Source: Aestuariivirga litoralis
GTDB taxonomy: Bacteria > Pseudomonadota > Alphaproteobacteria > Rhizobiales > Aestuariivirgaceae
Assembly: GCF_003234965.1 (NCBI RefSeq)
Contig: NZ_QKVK01000002.1
Location: forward strand, 434,001-498,000
DNA length: 64,000 bases
Direction: 5' to 3'
Part shown: one piece after another, positions 33,327-42,334 of the stretch
How positions within the stretch are numbered: the stretch's first letter is position 1
Layout: every line of letters begins with the position of its first letter
Notes under the pieces: generated by a model
What the model saw: the letters and a program-made list of their open reading frames with translations, nothing else
Database searches by the model: none
Told to the model about the DNA's origin: nothing
Position numbers and translations under genes: made by a program

Positions 33327-33351
33327 AACTCCGGGCGATGCGGATCGTTCC
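33327..33351 (-). promoter_or_regulatory. Candidate EcfG (general stress response) promoter
   Basis: On the minus strand GGAAC (33347-33351) and AGTT (33327-33330) are 16 bp apart, close to the GGAAC-N16/17-CGTT consensus of alphaproteobacterial EcfG sigma factors. It reads into the DUF3618 operon with a predicted leader of about 30-35 nt. Confidence 0.5.
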
Positions 33352-33394
33352 AAGCCGGCGCAAGGCCGGCTTCAACCGCCTGCGCGCGGCGGCA

Positions 33395-34144
33395 TCACAA
33401 GGTTGAGAGGCCGAGCACGCGGCGCATGTGGGCGAGGATGAGGTCACGCCCGCGCGCACCCGTCTCGGCCGTGGCCCTGGCTGCGGTGGCGGTGTACCAG
33501 CGCGCGTCATCGCGCTTCGCCATGTCCACCGCCTCGGGGCACATGGCGAGCATCAGCGAGGTCTCGCCCTCGCCCGCATGGTCGAAGGGATATTGCTCGA
33601 TCGTGTCGCGCGTCATCAGGGGGTGGATCTTGATCCAGTTGAAGGGATCGGCCCCGCCGGCCTGCCGGGCATAGTAATCGGCCATCGCCGCGTCACCCCA
33701 CCAGCCTTCGCCGCGCGTCTTCTCGAGGAAGGCGAAGATCGCCTGCCTCGCGCCGAACCTGAAGGCGAGGTCGGTGGGCATGCCGGTGGCGAAATTCTCC
33801 GTCTGGTGATGGATGAAGGCATGGATGTTGCGGAAGCCCACGCGCAGGAGCCCGGTGAAGAGCTCGCGCGCGAAGGGATGGAGGGCGGTCGAGTCGACCT
33901 GCACCGAGCCCGTGCCTTCGGGCGGCTCCACCGCATAGCTCGCCGCGCCATAGTAGAAGGGCGGCAGGATGACGATGTCCGCCTCCTGCTCGAGGAGGTC
34001 CAGCGCGCGGGTGACGGCGAGCGTGTCCATGCCCACGGCCATGTGCTCGCCATGGTATTCGAGCACGCCCAGCGGCAGCACGACGGGCGTGTTGGCGGCA
34101 ATGGCGGCGCGGATCTGGTGGGGGAGCATCATTTCATAGCGCAT
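33395..34144 (-). CDS. Creatininase family metal-dependent amidohydrolase
   Basis: A 249-residue member of the creatininase/MftE superfamily. PLGVLEYHGEHMAVGMDTL carries the metal-ligand Glu, His and Asp pattern (E-x-H-G-x-H...D), and HHQTENFATGMPTDLAF and DHAGEGETSLMLAM supply further ligands; the usual HGGN is replaced by HHQTEN. Family members hydrolyse cyclic amides such as creatinine or formamidopyrimidines, or trim peptides. The gene stands alone, divergent to the sugar ABC ATPase gene. Substrate unknown. Confidence 0.85.
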   Translation of the reverse strand: MRYEMMLPHQIRAAIAANTPVVLPLGVLEYHGEHMAVGMDTLAVTRALDLLEQEADIVILPPFYYGAASYAVEPPEGTGSVQVDSTALHPFARELFTGLLRVGFRNIHAFIHHQTENFATGMPTDLAFRFGARQAIFAFLEKTRGEGWWGDAAMADYYARQAGGADPFNWIKIHPLMTRDTIEQYPFDHAGEGETSLMLAMCPEAVDMAKRDDARWYTATAARATAETGARGRDLILAHMRRVLGLSTL

Positions 34145-34247
34145 GGGCGGCAGTCCCTAGTAAGCACTCGACGGGGTCAAAAACCTGCCCTAGTCTCCGC
34201 CCTCGCTCAGCGGGGCGCAAGACCCCGCACTTCAAGGGGGACGTGAC

Positions 34248-35309
34248 TTGGCTTCGGTCGACATCATTGACGTGCGCAAGAGCTATGGCGAGCAGGCGGT
34301 GATCCATGGCGTGTCGATCCCCATCGCCAACGGGGAATTCGTGGCGCTCGTCGGGCCATCGGGCTGCGGCAAGTCGACCCTGCTGCGCATGATCGCGGGG
34401 CTCGAGGACATCACCGGCGGCAACATCAGGATCGGCGACAAGGTGGTGAACGCCCTGCCGCCGAAGGACCGCGACATCGCCATGGTGTTCCAGAACTATG
34501 CGCTCTACCCGCACAAGACGGTGGCCGAGAACATGGGCTTCGCGCTGAAGCTCAGGAAGACGCCGAAGGCTGAGATCGACCAGCGGGTGAAGCGCGCTGC
34601 CGAGATCCTCGACCTCATGCCCTATCTCAACCGCTATCCGCGCCAGCTTTCGGGCGGGCAGCGCCAGCGCGTGGCCATGGGCCGGGCCATCGTGCGGGCA
34701 CCCCAGGTGTTCCTGTTCGACGAGCCTCTGTCCAACCTCGATGCCAAGCTTCGCGTGCAGATGCGCGCCGAAATCAAGGAACTGCACCAGCGCCTCAAGA
34801 CCACCACCATCTACGTCACCCACGACCAGGTGGAGGCCATGACCATGGCCGACCGCATCGTGGTGCTGCATGACGGGATCGTGGAGCAGATGGGCTCGCC
34901 GCTCGAGCTTTATGACCGGCCCGCCAACCTCTTCGTCGCGGGCTTCATCGGCTCGCCCGCCATGAACATGTTCAAGGGCACGATCCGGGGAGGTAGCCAG
35001 CCGCATTTCGAGGCAGCCGACGGGACGCGGCTGCCGCTGGCGTCCGTTCCGGCGGGTTCGGACGGGCTGGAGGCCGTTTATGGCATCCGGCCGGAGCATT
35101 TGGTGCTGGGCGGCGAACTGCGACCGCAGGTGACGGTGATCGAGCCCACCGGCTCCGAGACGCAGGTGGTGGCGAAGCTGGCGGGCGAGAAGATCACCGG
35201 CGTGTTCCGCGAGCGCGTGAACGTGGCGCCGGGGGAGGCGATTGCGATGTCGCCCGATGTGTCGCTGGTGCATTTGTTTGATGCGAAGACAGGTGGTCGG
35301 ATTTCCTGA
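34248..35309 (+). CDS. ugpC: Sugar/polyol ABC transporter ATPase (UgpC/MsmK type)
   Basis: A 353-residue ATP-binding subunit of the CUT1 class: Walker [18 protein letters not shown]-loop FQNYALYPH, signature [14 protein letters not shown], Walker [14 protein letters not shown], switch His TYVTHDQ, and the C-terminal MalK-type OB/TOBE domain containing [10 protein letters not shown]. The start is TTG 34248 behind AAGGGGGACGTGAC. It energises the permeases at 37347 and 38459 and precedes the binding-protein gene by 326 bp. The symbol follows family convention; the substrate is probably a sugar or polyol used by the kinase cluster downstream. Confidence 0.92.
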   Translation: MASVDIIDVRKSYGEQAVIHGVSIPIANGEFVALVGPSGCGKSTLLRMIAGLEDITGGNIRIGDKVVNALPPKDRDIAMVFQNYALYPHKTVAENMGFALKLRKTPKAEIDQRVKRAAEILDLMPYLNRYPRQLSGGQRQRVAMGRAIVRAPQVFLFDEPLSNLDAKLRVQMRAEIKELHQRLKTTTIYVTHDQVEAMTMADRIVVLHDGIVEQMGSPLELYDRPANLFVAGFIGSPAMNMFKGTIRGGSQPHFEAADGTRLPLASVPAGSDGLEAVYGIRPEHLVLGGELRPQVTVIEPTGSETQVVAKLAGEKITGVFRERVNVAPGEAIAMSPDVSLVHLFDAKTGGRIS

Positions 35310-35323
35310 CCTGGAGAGCATTT

Positions 35324-35413
35324 CTCCTCGCCCATCATCGCCGGGCGTGTCCCGGCGATCATTTCTGCCGGCAGCTACAGGATGCCCGGGACGAGCCCGG
35401 GCATGATGAGGAG
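35324..35413. repeat. Dispersed palindromic element, family B, copy 1
   Basis: Outer arms CTCCTC...GAGGAG and CATCATCGCCGGG...CCCGGGCATGATG enclose two hairpins. A second copy is at 45382-45459 and a half copy at 14404-14437. It falls after the ATPase gene and may end or stabilise its mRNA. Confidence 0.75.
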
Positions 35414-35500
35414 AGGCGGAATGAACACAGCTTGTGCGCCGCACATATTGCGCTGCACGACTACTTGCTCCGCCGGCGGAGTTTCGCGCATCCCCTTCGT

Positions 35501-35528
35501 TGACATTGCAAATCCCTGTTGCATAGTC
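35501..35528 (+). promoter_or_regulatory. Candidate promoter with overlapping inverted repeat for the binding-protein gene
   Basis: A perfect TTGACA (35501-35506) is followed after 16 bp by CATAGT. Between them TGCAA-N7-TTGCA (35508-35524) forms an inverted repeat placed as a repressor site would be. About 110 bp upstream of the start codon. Confidence 0.4.
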
Positions 35529-35635
35529 GGCGCAGCGTTCCATGACGGCCCCTGCGAGCCTCTTCAAAAAAGTGAGGCGGCGGGGAGAGATATCGCAACA
35601 ACCTGCAACGGACGCTCTAGGGAGGACCCAAGGAC

Positions 35636-37282
35636 ATGAAAGTCGAACTCTATAACTACATGATGAGCCGCCGCGCCGTGCTGAAGGGCGCTGCGGGCGT
35701 TGCCGCCATGGCCGCCGTGGGTGGCCCGGCGATGAACGTCTCCACCGCCTTCGCGCAGGACGACATCCGCGCTGCCATCCTGAAGATCCCCGGCGTGGGC
35801 AAGGGCCAGCCGACGGATGCCGACTGGCAGAAGGTCGGCGAGATGTGCCTCGGGCCGACGAAGCAGAACGTGCAGGAGGGCGAGTTCAAGGGCGTCGAGC
35901 TGTCGTTCATGGGGCTCAACAACCAGAACGTCCACAACGTGCTGTTCCGCGGCCTGTCCAAGGCCTGGGCGGACTACACCGGTGCGACGATCAACTGGAT
36001 CGACCTCGCGCAGGCCGACTACAATGCCCGCCTGCAGCAGGCGATCGCCACCGGCACGGTGGACTTCGACGTGATCGAGATGGGTGCGCCCTTCGAAGGC
36101 GACGTCTGCGGCAAGGGCCTGGCCTCGGTGATGCCGGACTGGGTGGCCAAGCAGATCGACATGGATGACTATGTCGGCTACCTCAAGGCGCCCGTCGGCA
36201 CCTGGGACGGCAAGACCTATCGCGTCTCCTGCGACGGCGACTGCCACAACTTCAACTTCCGCTCCGACGTGTTCGCCGACAAGGCGCTGGCCGAGGAATG
36301 GAAGAAGGCCGGCGGCGAAGGCGAATGGGCCGAGCCCCGCACCTGGCAGCAGGTGAATGCCATGACCAAGTTCCTGAAGGGCAAGCAGCTCGACGGCCAG
36401 GACCTCTATGGCTATCTCGACCCGGCCAAGGGCTGGGGCGGCTTCGGCTTCTACTTCCTGGGCTCGCGCGCCACGGCCTATGTGAAGCACCCCGACTCGA
36501 AGGCCTTCCTGTTCGAGGCGGAGACGATGAAGCCGATGGTCAACAACCCCGGCTGGGTGCGCGCCATCCAGGACGTGGTGGACTGCCTGCCGTCGGAACC
36601 CGCCGACCAGCTCAATGCCGACCCCGGCACCACGGGCTTCCAGCAGTTCCTCGCCGGCACGGGCTCCATGCTCTCGTGGTGGGGCGACATCGGCTCGAAC
36701 GTCAACACCAATGACTCGTCCGTCATCCAGGGCAAGACCGCCTTCGACATCCTGCCCGGCTCGCCGGACGTCTACAACCATGCCGCCGGCAAGTGGGAGA
36801 CGCTCGCCTCGGGCCCGAACTTCGCGCCGAACATGGCCTATATCGGCTGGGGCATCTACGTGATGGCCCGCGTCGATTCCGACCCGAAGAAGCAGAAGGC
36901 GGCCTGGTCGCTCGCTGCCCACCTGGGCGGCAAGGACATCTCGCTGTGGATGGCGGCCTACCCGTCGGGCTTCCAGCCCTATCGCCAGAGCCACTTCAAC
37001 ATTCCGGAGTGGGTGGGTGCGGGCTATGACGAGGCGTTCATCGCGAACTACCTCGCCTCGCAGGCCAATTCCTACAACCACCCGAATGCCGCGATCGAGC
37101 CGCGCATCCCCGGCATCTTCCAGTATTACTCGGAGGCCGAGGACATCCTCTCCAACATCTATGCCGGCAAGATGACGGCACAGGAAGGGGCGGACGCCAT
37201 CGCCGCCGCCTGGGAGAAGCGCACCGACCAGCTCGGCCGCGACAACCAGATCAAGCTCTACAAGAAATCGCTCGGCATGTAA
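35636..37282 (+). CDS. Large extracellular solute-binding protein, sugar/polyol ABC importer
   Basis: A 548-residue periplasmic binding protein of the family-1 type, larger than the usual ~430 residues. The N-terminus MMSRRAVLKGAAGVAAMAAVGG is a Tat-like signal ending in AFAQ. The body has LSFMGLNNQNVHNVLFRGLS and the C-terminal YYSEAEDILSNIYAGKMTAQ typical of these large CUT1 proteins in Rhizobiales. Strong ribosome site (AAGGAC). A strong intrinsic terminator follows, so the binding protein is made in excess over the permeases. The ligand is unknown; the downstream FGGY and PfkB kinases point to a sugar or polyol. Confidence 0.92.
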   Translation: MKVELYNYMMSRRAVLKGAAGVAAMAAVGGPAMNVSTAFAQDDIRAAILKIPGVGKGQPTDADWQKVGEMCLGPTKQNVQEGEFKGVELSFMGLNNQNVHNVLFRGLSKAWADYTGATINWIDLAQADYNARLQQAIATGTVDFDVIEMGAPFEGDVCGKGLASVMPDWVAKQIDMDDYVGYLKAPVGTWDGKTYRVSCDGDCHNFNFRSDVFADKALAEEWKKAGGEGEWAEPRTWQQVNAMTKFLKGKQLDGQDLYGYLDPAKGWGGFGFYFLGSRATAYVKHPDSKAFLFEAETMKPMVNNPGWVRAIQDVVDCLPSEPADQLNADPGTTGFQQFLAGTGSMLSWWGDIGSNVNTNDSSVIQGKTAFDILPGSPDVYNHAAGKWETLASGPNFAPNMAYIGWGIYVMARVDSDPKKQKAAWSLAAHLGGKDISLWMAAYPSGFQPYRQSHFNIPEWVGAGYDEAFIANYLASQANSYNHPNAAIEPRIPGIFQYYSEAEDILSNIYAGKMTAQEGADAIAAAWEKRTDQLGRDNQIKLYKKSLGM

Positions 37283-37293
37283 GCCACGCCACC

Positions 37294-37326
37294 GGGCCGG
37301 CAGCACCCTGCTGCCGGCCCTTTTTT
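37294..37326 (+). terminator. Rho-independent terminator after the binding-protein gene
   Basis: GGGCCGGCAGCA and TGCTGCCGGCCC form a perfect 12-bp stem with a CCC loop, followed directly by six Ts. It stands 12 bp after the stop and 20 bp before the permease gene, so partial read-through must feed the permeases. Confidence 0.92.
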
Positions 37327-37346
37327 GTTTCCCCGAAAGTTTCACG

Positions 37347-38459
37347 ATGACCTCCGCTTCCACCGCAGCACCGGGCCATGAGGCCGTCGCACAGCATGTC
37401 TCGCCCGAGCGGCGGCGCCTGGGCAGCCTGCTGATCCGCAGCGCGACACTGCTGCTCTTCGTCATCGGTGCGGTGCAGCTGCTCTACGTGATGGGTTACA
37501 CCTCCTGGGGCTTCACCAACTGGCAGCCGGTGTTCATCGCCTATATCGTTTGGAGCGTTGCCTTCTGTTCCGGCCTCGTGCTGCGCGACGGCGAGGCGGG
37601 CTGGCGCGCGGTCTTCGTGCTGCCGGCGCTCTTCTTCACCCTGGCGCTCGTCATCTTCCCCACCTTCTTCGGCTTCTACATCGCGTTCTCCGACTGGAAC
37701 CTGCAATCGGCCGGCGGGCGGCAGTTCAACGGGCTCGACAATTTCTGGCAGCTGATCGCCGACCCGTATTTCTGGAACGCGCTCGGCAACATGGTGTTCT
37801 ACGTTGCGACCGTGGTGGTGCAGTATGCGATCGCCTTCGGGCTTGCCATGCTGCTCAATGCCGAGATCAAGGCGCAGAAATTCTTCCGCGTCGCCTTCCT
37901 GCTGCCCTTCATGCTCTCGCCCGTGGCGGTGAGCTGGATGATCGGCAAGTCGATGCTGGAATACCGCTTCGGCCCCGTCACCCACCTGCTGCGCGAACTG
38001 GGCTGGAGCCAGCCAACGCTGCTCACCACGCCGTGGCTCGCCAAGACGACGATCGCGCTGATGGATGCCTGGGTGTGGATCCCCTTCATGATGATCATGA
38101 TCCTCGCCGGCCTCCAGGCGCTGCCCAAGGACGTGCAGGAGGCCGCCAAGGTCGACGGCGCCACCGGCTGGCAGGGCTTCTGGCAGATCACCTTCCCGCT
38201 GATGCTGCCGGTTTCCGTCACCACCATCGTGCTGCGCATCATCTTCCAGCTGAAGCTCGCCGACATCGTGATCAACACCACCTCGGGCGGGCCCGGCGGT
38301 GCCACCGACACGATCTCGAGCTACATCTTCCGCGTCTACAAGGACCGATCCAATGTGGGCTATGGCACGATGATCGCGGAGGTGTACCTGATCCTCATCA
38401 TCATCTTCGTGGCGCTGCTCCTCAAATTCACCAGCCGCTACATGCAGAGGGCGGTGTGA
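37347..38459 (+). CDS. Sugar ABC transporter permease (MalF/UgpA type)
   Basis: A 370-residue inner-membrane permease with eight or more hydrophobic segments; the N-terminal ~70 residues add two extra segments before the canonical domain. The EAA loop is QEAAKVDGATGWQGFWQITFP, which docks to the ATPase. It starts 20 bp after the intrinsic terminator and overlaps the next permease start by one base (TGATG). Partner of the permease at 38459. Confidence 0.93.
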   Translation: MTSASTAAPGHEAVAQHVSPERRRLGSLLIRSATLLLFVIGAVQLLYVMGYTSWGFTNWQPVFIAYIVWSVAFCSGLVLRDGEAGWRAVFVLPALFFTLALVIFPTFFGFYIAFSDWNLQSAGGRQFNGLDNFWQLIADPYFWNALGNMVFYVATVVVQYAIAFGLAMLLNAEIKAQKFFRVAFLLPFMLSPVAVSWMIGKSMLEYRFGPVTHLLRELGWSQPTLLTTPWLAKTTIALMDAWVWIPFMMIMILAGLQALPKDVQEAAKVDGATGWQGFWQITFPLMLPVSVTTIVLRIIFQLKLADIVINTTSGGPGGATDTISSYIFRVYKDRSNVGYGTMIAEVYLILIIIFVALLLKFTSRYMQRAV

Positions 38460-39328
38460 TGCCTTACGCCCTGAAGCGCTTCCTGATCTACGCGGCACTG
38501 ATCCTGTGGACGATCATCGCGCTGTTCCCGATCTTCTGGACCTTCTCCACCACCTTCAAGGTGGCGAAGGACGTGCAGCTGGGGAACATCATCCCCTGGG
38601 TGGACTTCACGCCCAACTGGCTGGGCCTGCGCGCCATCGGGCTTTCGCCCGACACGATCTTCACCGAATCGACACCGCGCACCGAATTCCTCAAGCGCTT
38701 CTGGAACTCGATCCAGGCCTCGGTGGGGGCCTCCGTGCTGGCGCTGATCCTCGGCTCGATGGCGGCCTATGGCTTGAGCCGCTTCTCCTATCGCTGGAAG
38801 ATCTGGCGGAACCGCGACATCTCGTTCTTCTTCCTCTCCCAGCTCATCCTGCCGCCGGTGGTGCTGGCGATGCCCTTCCTCGTGCTCTACAAGGAGCTCG
38901 CACTGCTCGACTCGATGGTGGGTCTCATCCTCATCTACACGCTGTCCGTCCTGCCCATCGTCATCTGGATCATGAAGGACCAGTTCGACACCATTCCGCA
39001 GGAGCTGGAACAGGCGGCCCTCGTCGACGGCTGCTCCACCTGGGGTGCGTTCTTCCGCATCATCCTGCCCATCGCGCTGCCGGGCATGGTGGCGGCCTTC
39101 ATCCTCTCCGTCATCCTGTGCTGGAACGAGTATTTCTTCGCGGCGCTCCTGACGTCCAGCTATGCCAAGACGCTGCCGGTGATGGTGGCGAGCCAGACCG
39201 GCTCGCAAGGAATCTCATGGTGGTCGATGGCCGCACTGTCCTCCGCCGCGATTCTGCCGCTGATCATCATCGGCGTGTTCCTCGAGCGCTACATCGTGAA
39301 GGGGCTGACCTCGGGGTCGGTGAAGTAG
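38459..39328 (+). CDS. Sugar ABC transporter permease (MalG/UgpE type)
   Basis: A 289-residue permease with six membrane segments and the EAA motif EQAALVDGCSTWGAFFRIILP. A periplasmic insert with PNWLGLRAIGLSPDTIF follows the first segment, as is common in this subfamily. ATG 38459 overlaps the preceding stop. Last gene of the importer; palindromic element A follows 32 bp later. Confidence 0.93.
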   Translation: MPYALKRFLIYAALILWTIIALFPIFWTFSTTFKVAKDVQLGNIIPWVDFTPNWLGLRAIGLSPDTIFTESTPRTEFLKRFWNSIQASVGASVLALILGSMAAYGLSRFSYRWKIWRNRDISFFFLSQLILPPVVLAMPFLVLYKELALLDSMVGLILIYTLSVLPIVIWIMKDQFDTIPQELEQAALVDGCSTWGAFFRIILPIALPGMVAAFILSVILCWNEYFFAALLTSSYAKTLPVMVASQTGSQGISWWSMAALSSAAILPLIIIGVFLERYIVKGLTSGSVK

Positions 39329-39360
39329 GGCGCTCATCCGTTCCGTCACACTCCTTGTTA

Positions 39361-39440
39361 CGTCACCCCAGCGAAAGCTGGGGCCCAGCTTTGGGCGGTC
39401 GTCACGCGGAAAGCTGGGTCCCGGCTTTCGCCGGGATGAC
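39361..39440. repeat. Dispersed intergenic palindromic element, family A, copy 2
   Basis: Begins CGTCACCCCAGCGAAAGCTG and ends TTTCGCCGGGATGAC. It lies between the convergent permease and CMD genes, where it may end transcription from both sides. Very close in sequence to the copy at 40751-40832. Confidence 0.85.
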
Positions 39441-39456
39441 AGTATTTAGAGGTGCT

Positions 39457-39852
39457 TCACGCCTTGAAGCGCTCGTCCGGTTCCACCTGCAGGGCATGGG
39501 CCAGTGCATTGGTCTGGCTGGCGAGCGCCACGACGCGCAGGAGCTCCGCGTGCTGGCCGGGCGTCATGCCTTTTGCACGCGCTGCCGCGGTGTGGGAGTG
39601 GACGCAGTAGCTGCAGCCATTGACGGTGGAGACCGCCACATAGATCAGCTCCTTCACCAGCGGGTCCAGCTCGCCCGGCGCCATCACCTCCTGCACGCGC
39701 TCCCAGGTGGACTTGAGAAGGGCCGGGTCATGCGCGAGGGCGCGCCAGAAATTGTTGACGTAATCCGTGTTGCGCCTGGCGCGGATGTCGTCGAAGACGG
39801 CGCGGGCCTCCGGCCCCGCCGCCTCGTCGTCGAGCAAGGGAAGCGTCGCCAT
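39457..39852 (-). CDS. Carboxymuconolactone decarboxylase/AhpD family protein
   Basis: A 131-residue all-helical protein of the CMD family with the redox/proton-relay motif CSYCVHSH (CxxC and His) as in AhpD-type proteins. ELDPLVKELIYVAVSTVNG precedes it as expected. Members are decarboxylases, peroxidase partners or of unknown activity; the CxxC favours an AhpD-like redox role. The start overlaps the stop of the cyclase gene by one base (TGATG), so the two proteins are made together. Confidence 0.85.
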   Translation of the reverse strand: MATLPLLDDEAAGPEARAVFDDIRARRNTDYVNNFWRALAHDPALLKSTWERVQEVMAPGELDPLVKELIYVAVSTVNGCSYCVHSHTAAARAKGMTPGQHAELLRVVALASQTNALAHALQVEPDERFKA

Positions 39853-40667
39853 CAGAAGGTCGCCATGACGCGCGCCGGGCCGCCGGTGCCGCCGCGGTGC
39901 TTGGGTGCTCCGACGAAGAGCGTGGCGCCCTTCACCGGCAGGAGATCGAGATTGGCGACATTCTCGATGCCGTAGCGCCCGCCGGGCAGCCAGGTGTTAT
40001 GGACGATGAAATCCTGCGAGCTGCCGGGATCGAGCGACAGGGTGTCGACCGCGATGGCGGCTGCACCTGCTTCGGCCAGGAGATCCACCGCCTCCTTCGA
40101 GAAGCCGGGAAAGGCGAACTTGCCGTCGGGCAGCGTGCGGTAGCCGGGCTCACCCACCTTGGCGGACCAGCCCGAATTCATGGCGACGCAGGCACCCTTG
40201 GGAATGGCGCCGTTGGCGGAAACCCAGGCATCGATGTCGGCCTTCGTCACCATGGCGTTGGGATCCTCCTTCGCCCTGGCCTTGATGTCGAGGATGCAGA
40301 GCGGGCAGACGAGGTTTTCAGGCGCGAGATCCGCGACCGAGGTGCCATCCGCGGTGAAGTGAAGCGGGGCATCGATGTGGGTGCCCGAATGCTCGAAGAT
40401 GGTGAGCTTGTAGATGGTGTAGCCATTGGTCTTGAAGTCGACGACCTTCTCCATCTCGATGCCCGGCTTGCCATCGAAGGTGGGGAAGTTCTCATCGAAG
40501 GTGTGGGTGAGGTCGACGACCTTGCCGGAACTCTGCGCCAGCGTCTCCCGCGCGCTCACGACGCTGGCGGCCAATGCCGCAGCCCCCGCCGCCGCGGAGC
40601 GTGCGAGGAAGGAGCGGCGGGACTGGGCCTGCTGCCGCACGTTCTCGATGACACAGGCATTGCACAT
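39852..40667 (-). CDS. Tat-exported cyclase family protein (kynurenine formamidase-like)
   Basis: A 271-residue metal-dependent hydrolase of the cyclase (PF04199) family. The signature is EHSGTHIDAPLHF with HxGTHxDxPxH metal ligands. The N-terminus is a Tat signal (SRRSFLARSAAAGAAALAAS, RR at 17-18) preceded by a short cysteine-bearing head, MCNACVIENV. The enzyme should therefore act in the periplasm, unlike cytosolic kynurenine formamidase; related enzymes hydrolyse N-formyl amides, isatin or lactones. Ribosome site ACGGAGAAACACC. Cotranslated with the CMD-family protein. Substrate unknown. Confidence 0.85.
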   Translation of the reverse strand: MCNACVIENVRQQAQSRRSFLARSAAAGAAALAASVVSARETLAQSSGKVVDLTHTFDENFPTFDGKPGIEMEKVVDFKTNGYTIYKLTIFEHSGTHIDAPLHFTADGTSVADLAPENLVCPLCILDIKARAKEDPNAMVTKADIDAWVSANGAIPKGACVAMNSGWSAKVGEPGYRTLPDGKFAFPGFSKEAVDLLAEAGAAAIAVDTLSLDPGSSQDFIVHNTWLPGGRYGIENVANLDLLPVKGATLFVGAPKHRGGTGGPARVMATF

Positions 40668-40750
40668 GGTGTTTCTCCGTTGATGGACGGAGGCTACGCT
40701 AGGTCAGGATCGGGGAGGTGGCAATGGGTTCGCGCCCCTCCCCTCCCGTT

Positions 40751-40832
40751 CGTCACCCCAGCGAAAGCTGGGGCCCAGCTTTGGACGTCAGAGCACGCGG
40801 AAAGCTGGGTCCCAGCTTTCGCTGGGATGACG
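40751..40832. repeat. Dispersed intergenic palindromic element, family A, copy 3
   Basis: Near-identical to copy 2 over its left half (CGTCACCCCAGCGAAAGCTG...) and mirrored at its right end. It lies between the FGGY kinase stop and the cyclase promoter region, both on the minus strand. Confidence 0.85.
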
Positions 40833-40852
40833 GATGTGGCGGAGCGGGAGCC

Positions 40853-42334
40853 TTACAAAAACCGCTTCGTCGCCGGATAGAGCCCGCGGAACACCGCGTG
40901 CTGGCGGTCGTACATCGCTTTCAGCTCCGGCTTCGGCGTGATGGCGGAGGCGACCGGGTTCCAGCGGTCGATGTCGGCGGGGGTCACGTCGCCGAGCGCC
41001 AGGGCGGCGAGGAAGGCATCGCCGTATGACGCGCCGATGGTCTTCTGGCGCAGCACCTGGCGCAGGCCGCTGATGTCGGAGGTCGCTTCCGACCAGACGC
41101 GGTTCTTGGTGCCGCCGCCCACGGCATAGACCGTGCGCGGTGACTGGCCGGCTTCAGCATAGGTTTCGAACACGTGGCGCGTGCCATGGGCGATGCCTTC
41201 GAGCACGGCGCGGAACATGTCGGCCCGCGTGTGAGTGAGGTCGAGGCCGAAGAGGAGGCCCTTGGCCTTCGTGTCGTGGATCGGCGTGCGCTCGCCCGAG
41301 AAATAGGGGAGCAGCACGAGGCCCTTGGCGCCGGGAGGCGAGGCCTCCGCCTCCTTGGCCAGCGTCACCACCGCGCTCCCGGCGGCAAGCTCCTTCGCGA
41401 AATTGTCGCGGAACCAGTGGGTGAGCGTGCCGCTGGTGGAGAGGCCCGCCATGGCGCCATGCTGGCCGGGGAAGAGCCAGGGCGCATACCACAGGCGCCC
41501 GTCGCGCACGCGTTCGGGCGTGATGAGGATGATGAAGATGGTGGAGCCATACATCAGCATCAGGTCGCCGCTGTTGAGCACGCCGACGCTCACCGCCTCC
41601 GCCGCCGCATCGATGGTGCCGGCAATGACGGGTGTGCCTTCTGCGAGGCCGGTCTCGGCGGCGGCCTTCGCAGTGACGGACCCTGCGATGTCGGTGGTCC
41701 AGAGGAGCTCCGGCAGCTTGTCCATGCCGATGATGCCGGGGGCCAGCTCGTCGCTCCAGCCCTGCCTGTCGGCCAGGTAGAAGGGGCTGAAATTGCCGGC
41801 CGAATAATGGTCGATGGTATAGCGCCCGGTGAGGCGGTGGACGAGGAAGGAGCTCGAATTGAGGATCTTGTGGGTCTTGGCGAAGACCTCCGGCCGGTGG
41901 CGCTTGAGCCACAGGATCTTGGGGCCCACCGCCTGCGAGGTGAGCGCGTTGCCGCAGCGCTCGAGGATCGTCTCCGCGCCGATCTGCCGGGTGAGGTCCT
42001 CGATCTCCTGCGCCGCGCGCGTGTCGACGCCATAGAGCACGGCGTTCATCAGCGGCGTGCCGCTTTCATCGACGGGCAGCATGCAGGGGCCGATGCCGCT
42101 CGACCCGATGGCGGCGATGGCGGATGGCGCGATGCCGCTCTCCGCCAGCATCTTCTTCGTCACGAAGACGAAGTCACCCCACCAGTCCTGGCCGGCATCA
42201 TGCTCCGCCCAGCCGGGCTCAGGCACCTGCATTTTGTGGGCGCGCGACGCCTGCGCCACGATCTCGCCCGCGGCGTTGACGATCACGCCCTTGGTTTCGA
42301 AGGTGCCGATGTCGACGCCGAGATAGTGCTTCAT
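40853..42334 (-). CDS. FGGY-family carbohydrate kinase (xylulokinase-like)
   Basis: A 493-residue kinase with the actin-like ATPase fold: YLGVDIGTFETKGVIV (phosphate 1), GVDTRAAQEI, GTIDAAAEAVSVGVL and YAVGGGTKNRVWSEATSDI (adenosine region), all in order. It phosphorylates a ketose or polyol at the cytosolic face. The start overlaps the M42 peptidase stop by 4 bp (ATGA). It lies in the sugar cluster served by the CUT1 importer. Xylulose, ribulose, fuculose and other sugars are all possible. Confidence 0.9.
   Translation of the reverse strand: MKHYLGVDIGTFETKGVIVNAAGEIVAQASRAHKMQVPEPGWAEHDAGQDWWGDFVFVTKKMLAESGIAPSAIAAIGSSGIGPCMLPVDESGTPLMNAVLYGVDTRAAQEIEDLTRQIGAETILERCGNALTSQAVGPKILWLKRHRPEVFAKTHKILNSSSFLVHRLTGRYTIDHYSAGNFSPFYLADRQGWSDELAPGIIGMDKLPELLWTTDIAGSVTAKAAAETGLAEGTPVIAGTIDAAAEAVSVGVLNSGDLMLMYGSTIFIILITPERVRDGRLWYAPWLFPGQHGAMAGLSTSGTLTHWFRDNFAKELAAGSAVVTLAKEAEASPPGAKGLVLLPYFSGERTPIHDTKAKGLLFGLDLTHTRADMFRAVLEGIAHGTRHVFETYAEAGQSPRTVYAVGGGTKNRVWSEATSDISGLRQVLRQKTIGASYGDAFLAALALGDVTPADIDRWNPVASAITPKPELKAMYDRQHAVFRGLYPATKRFL

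Larger units (their letters stand above)
35310..35635. other. 326-bp intergenic region with repeat and promoter upstream of the binding protein
   Basis: Holds palindromic element B (35324-35413) and, closer to the binding-protein gene, a promoter-like sequence with an inverted repeat. No gene is seen. Confidence 0.55.
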
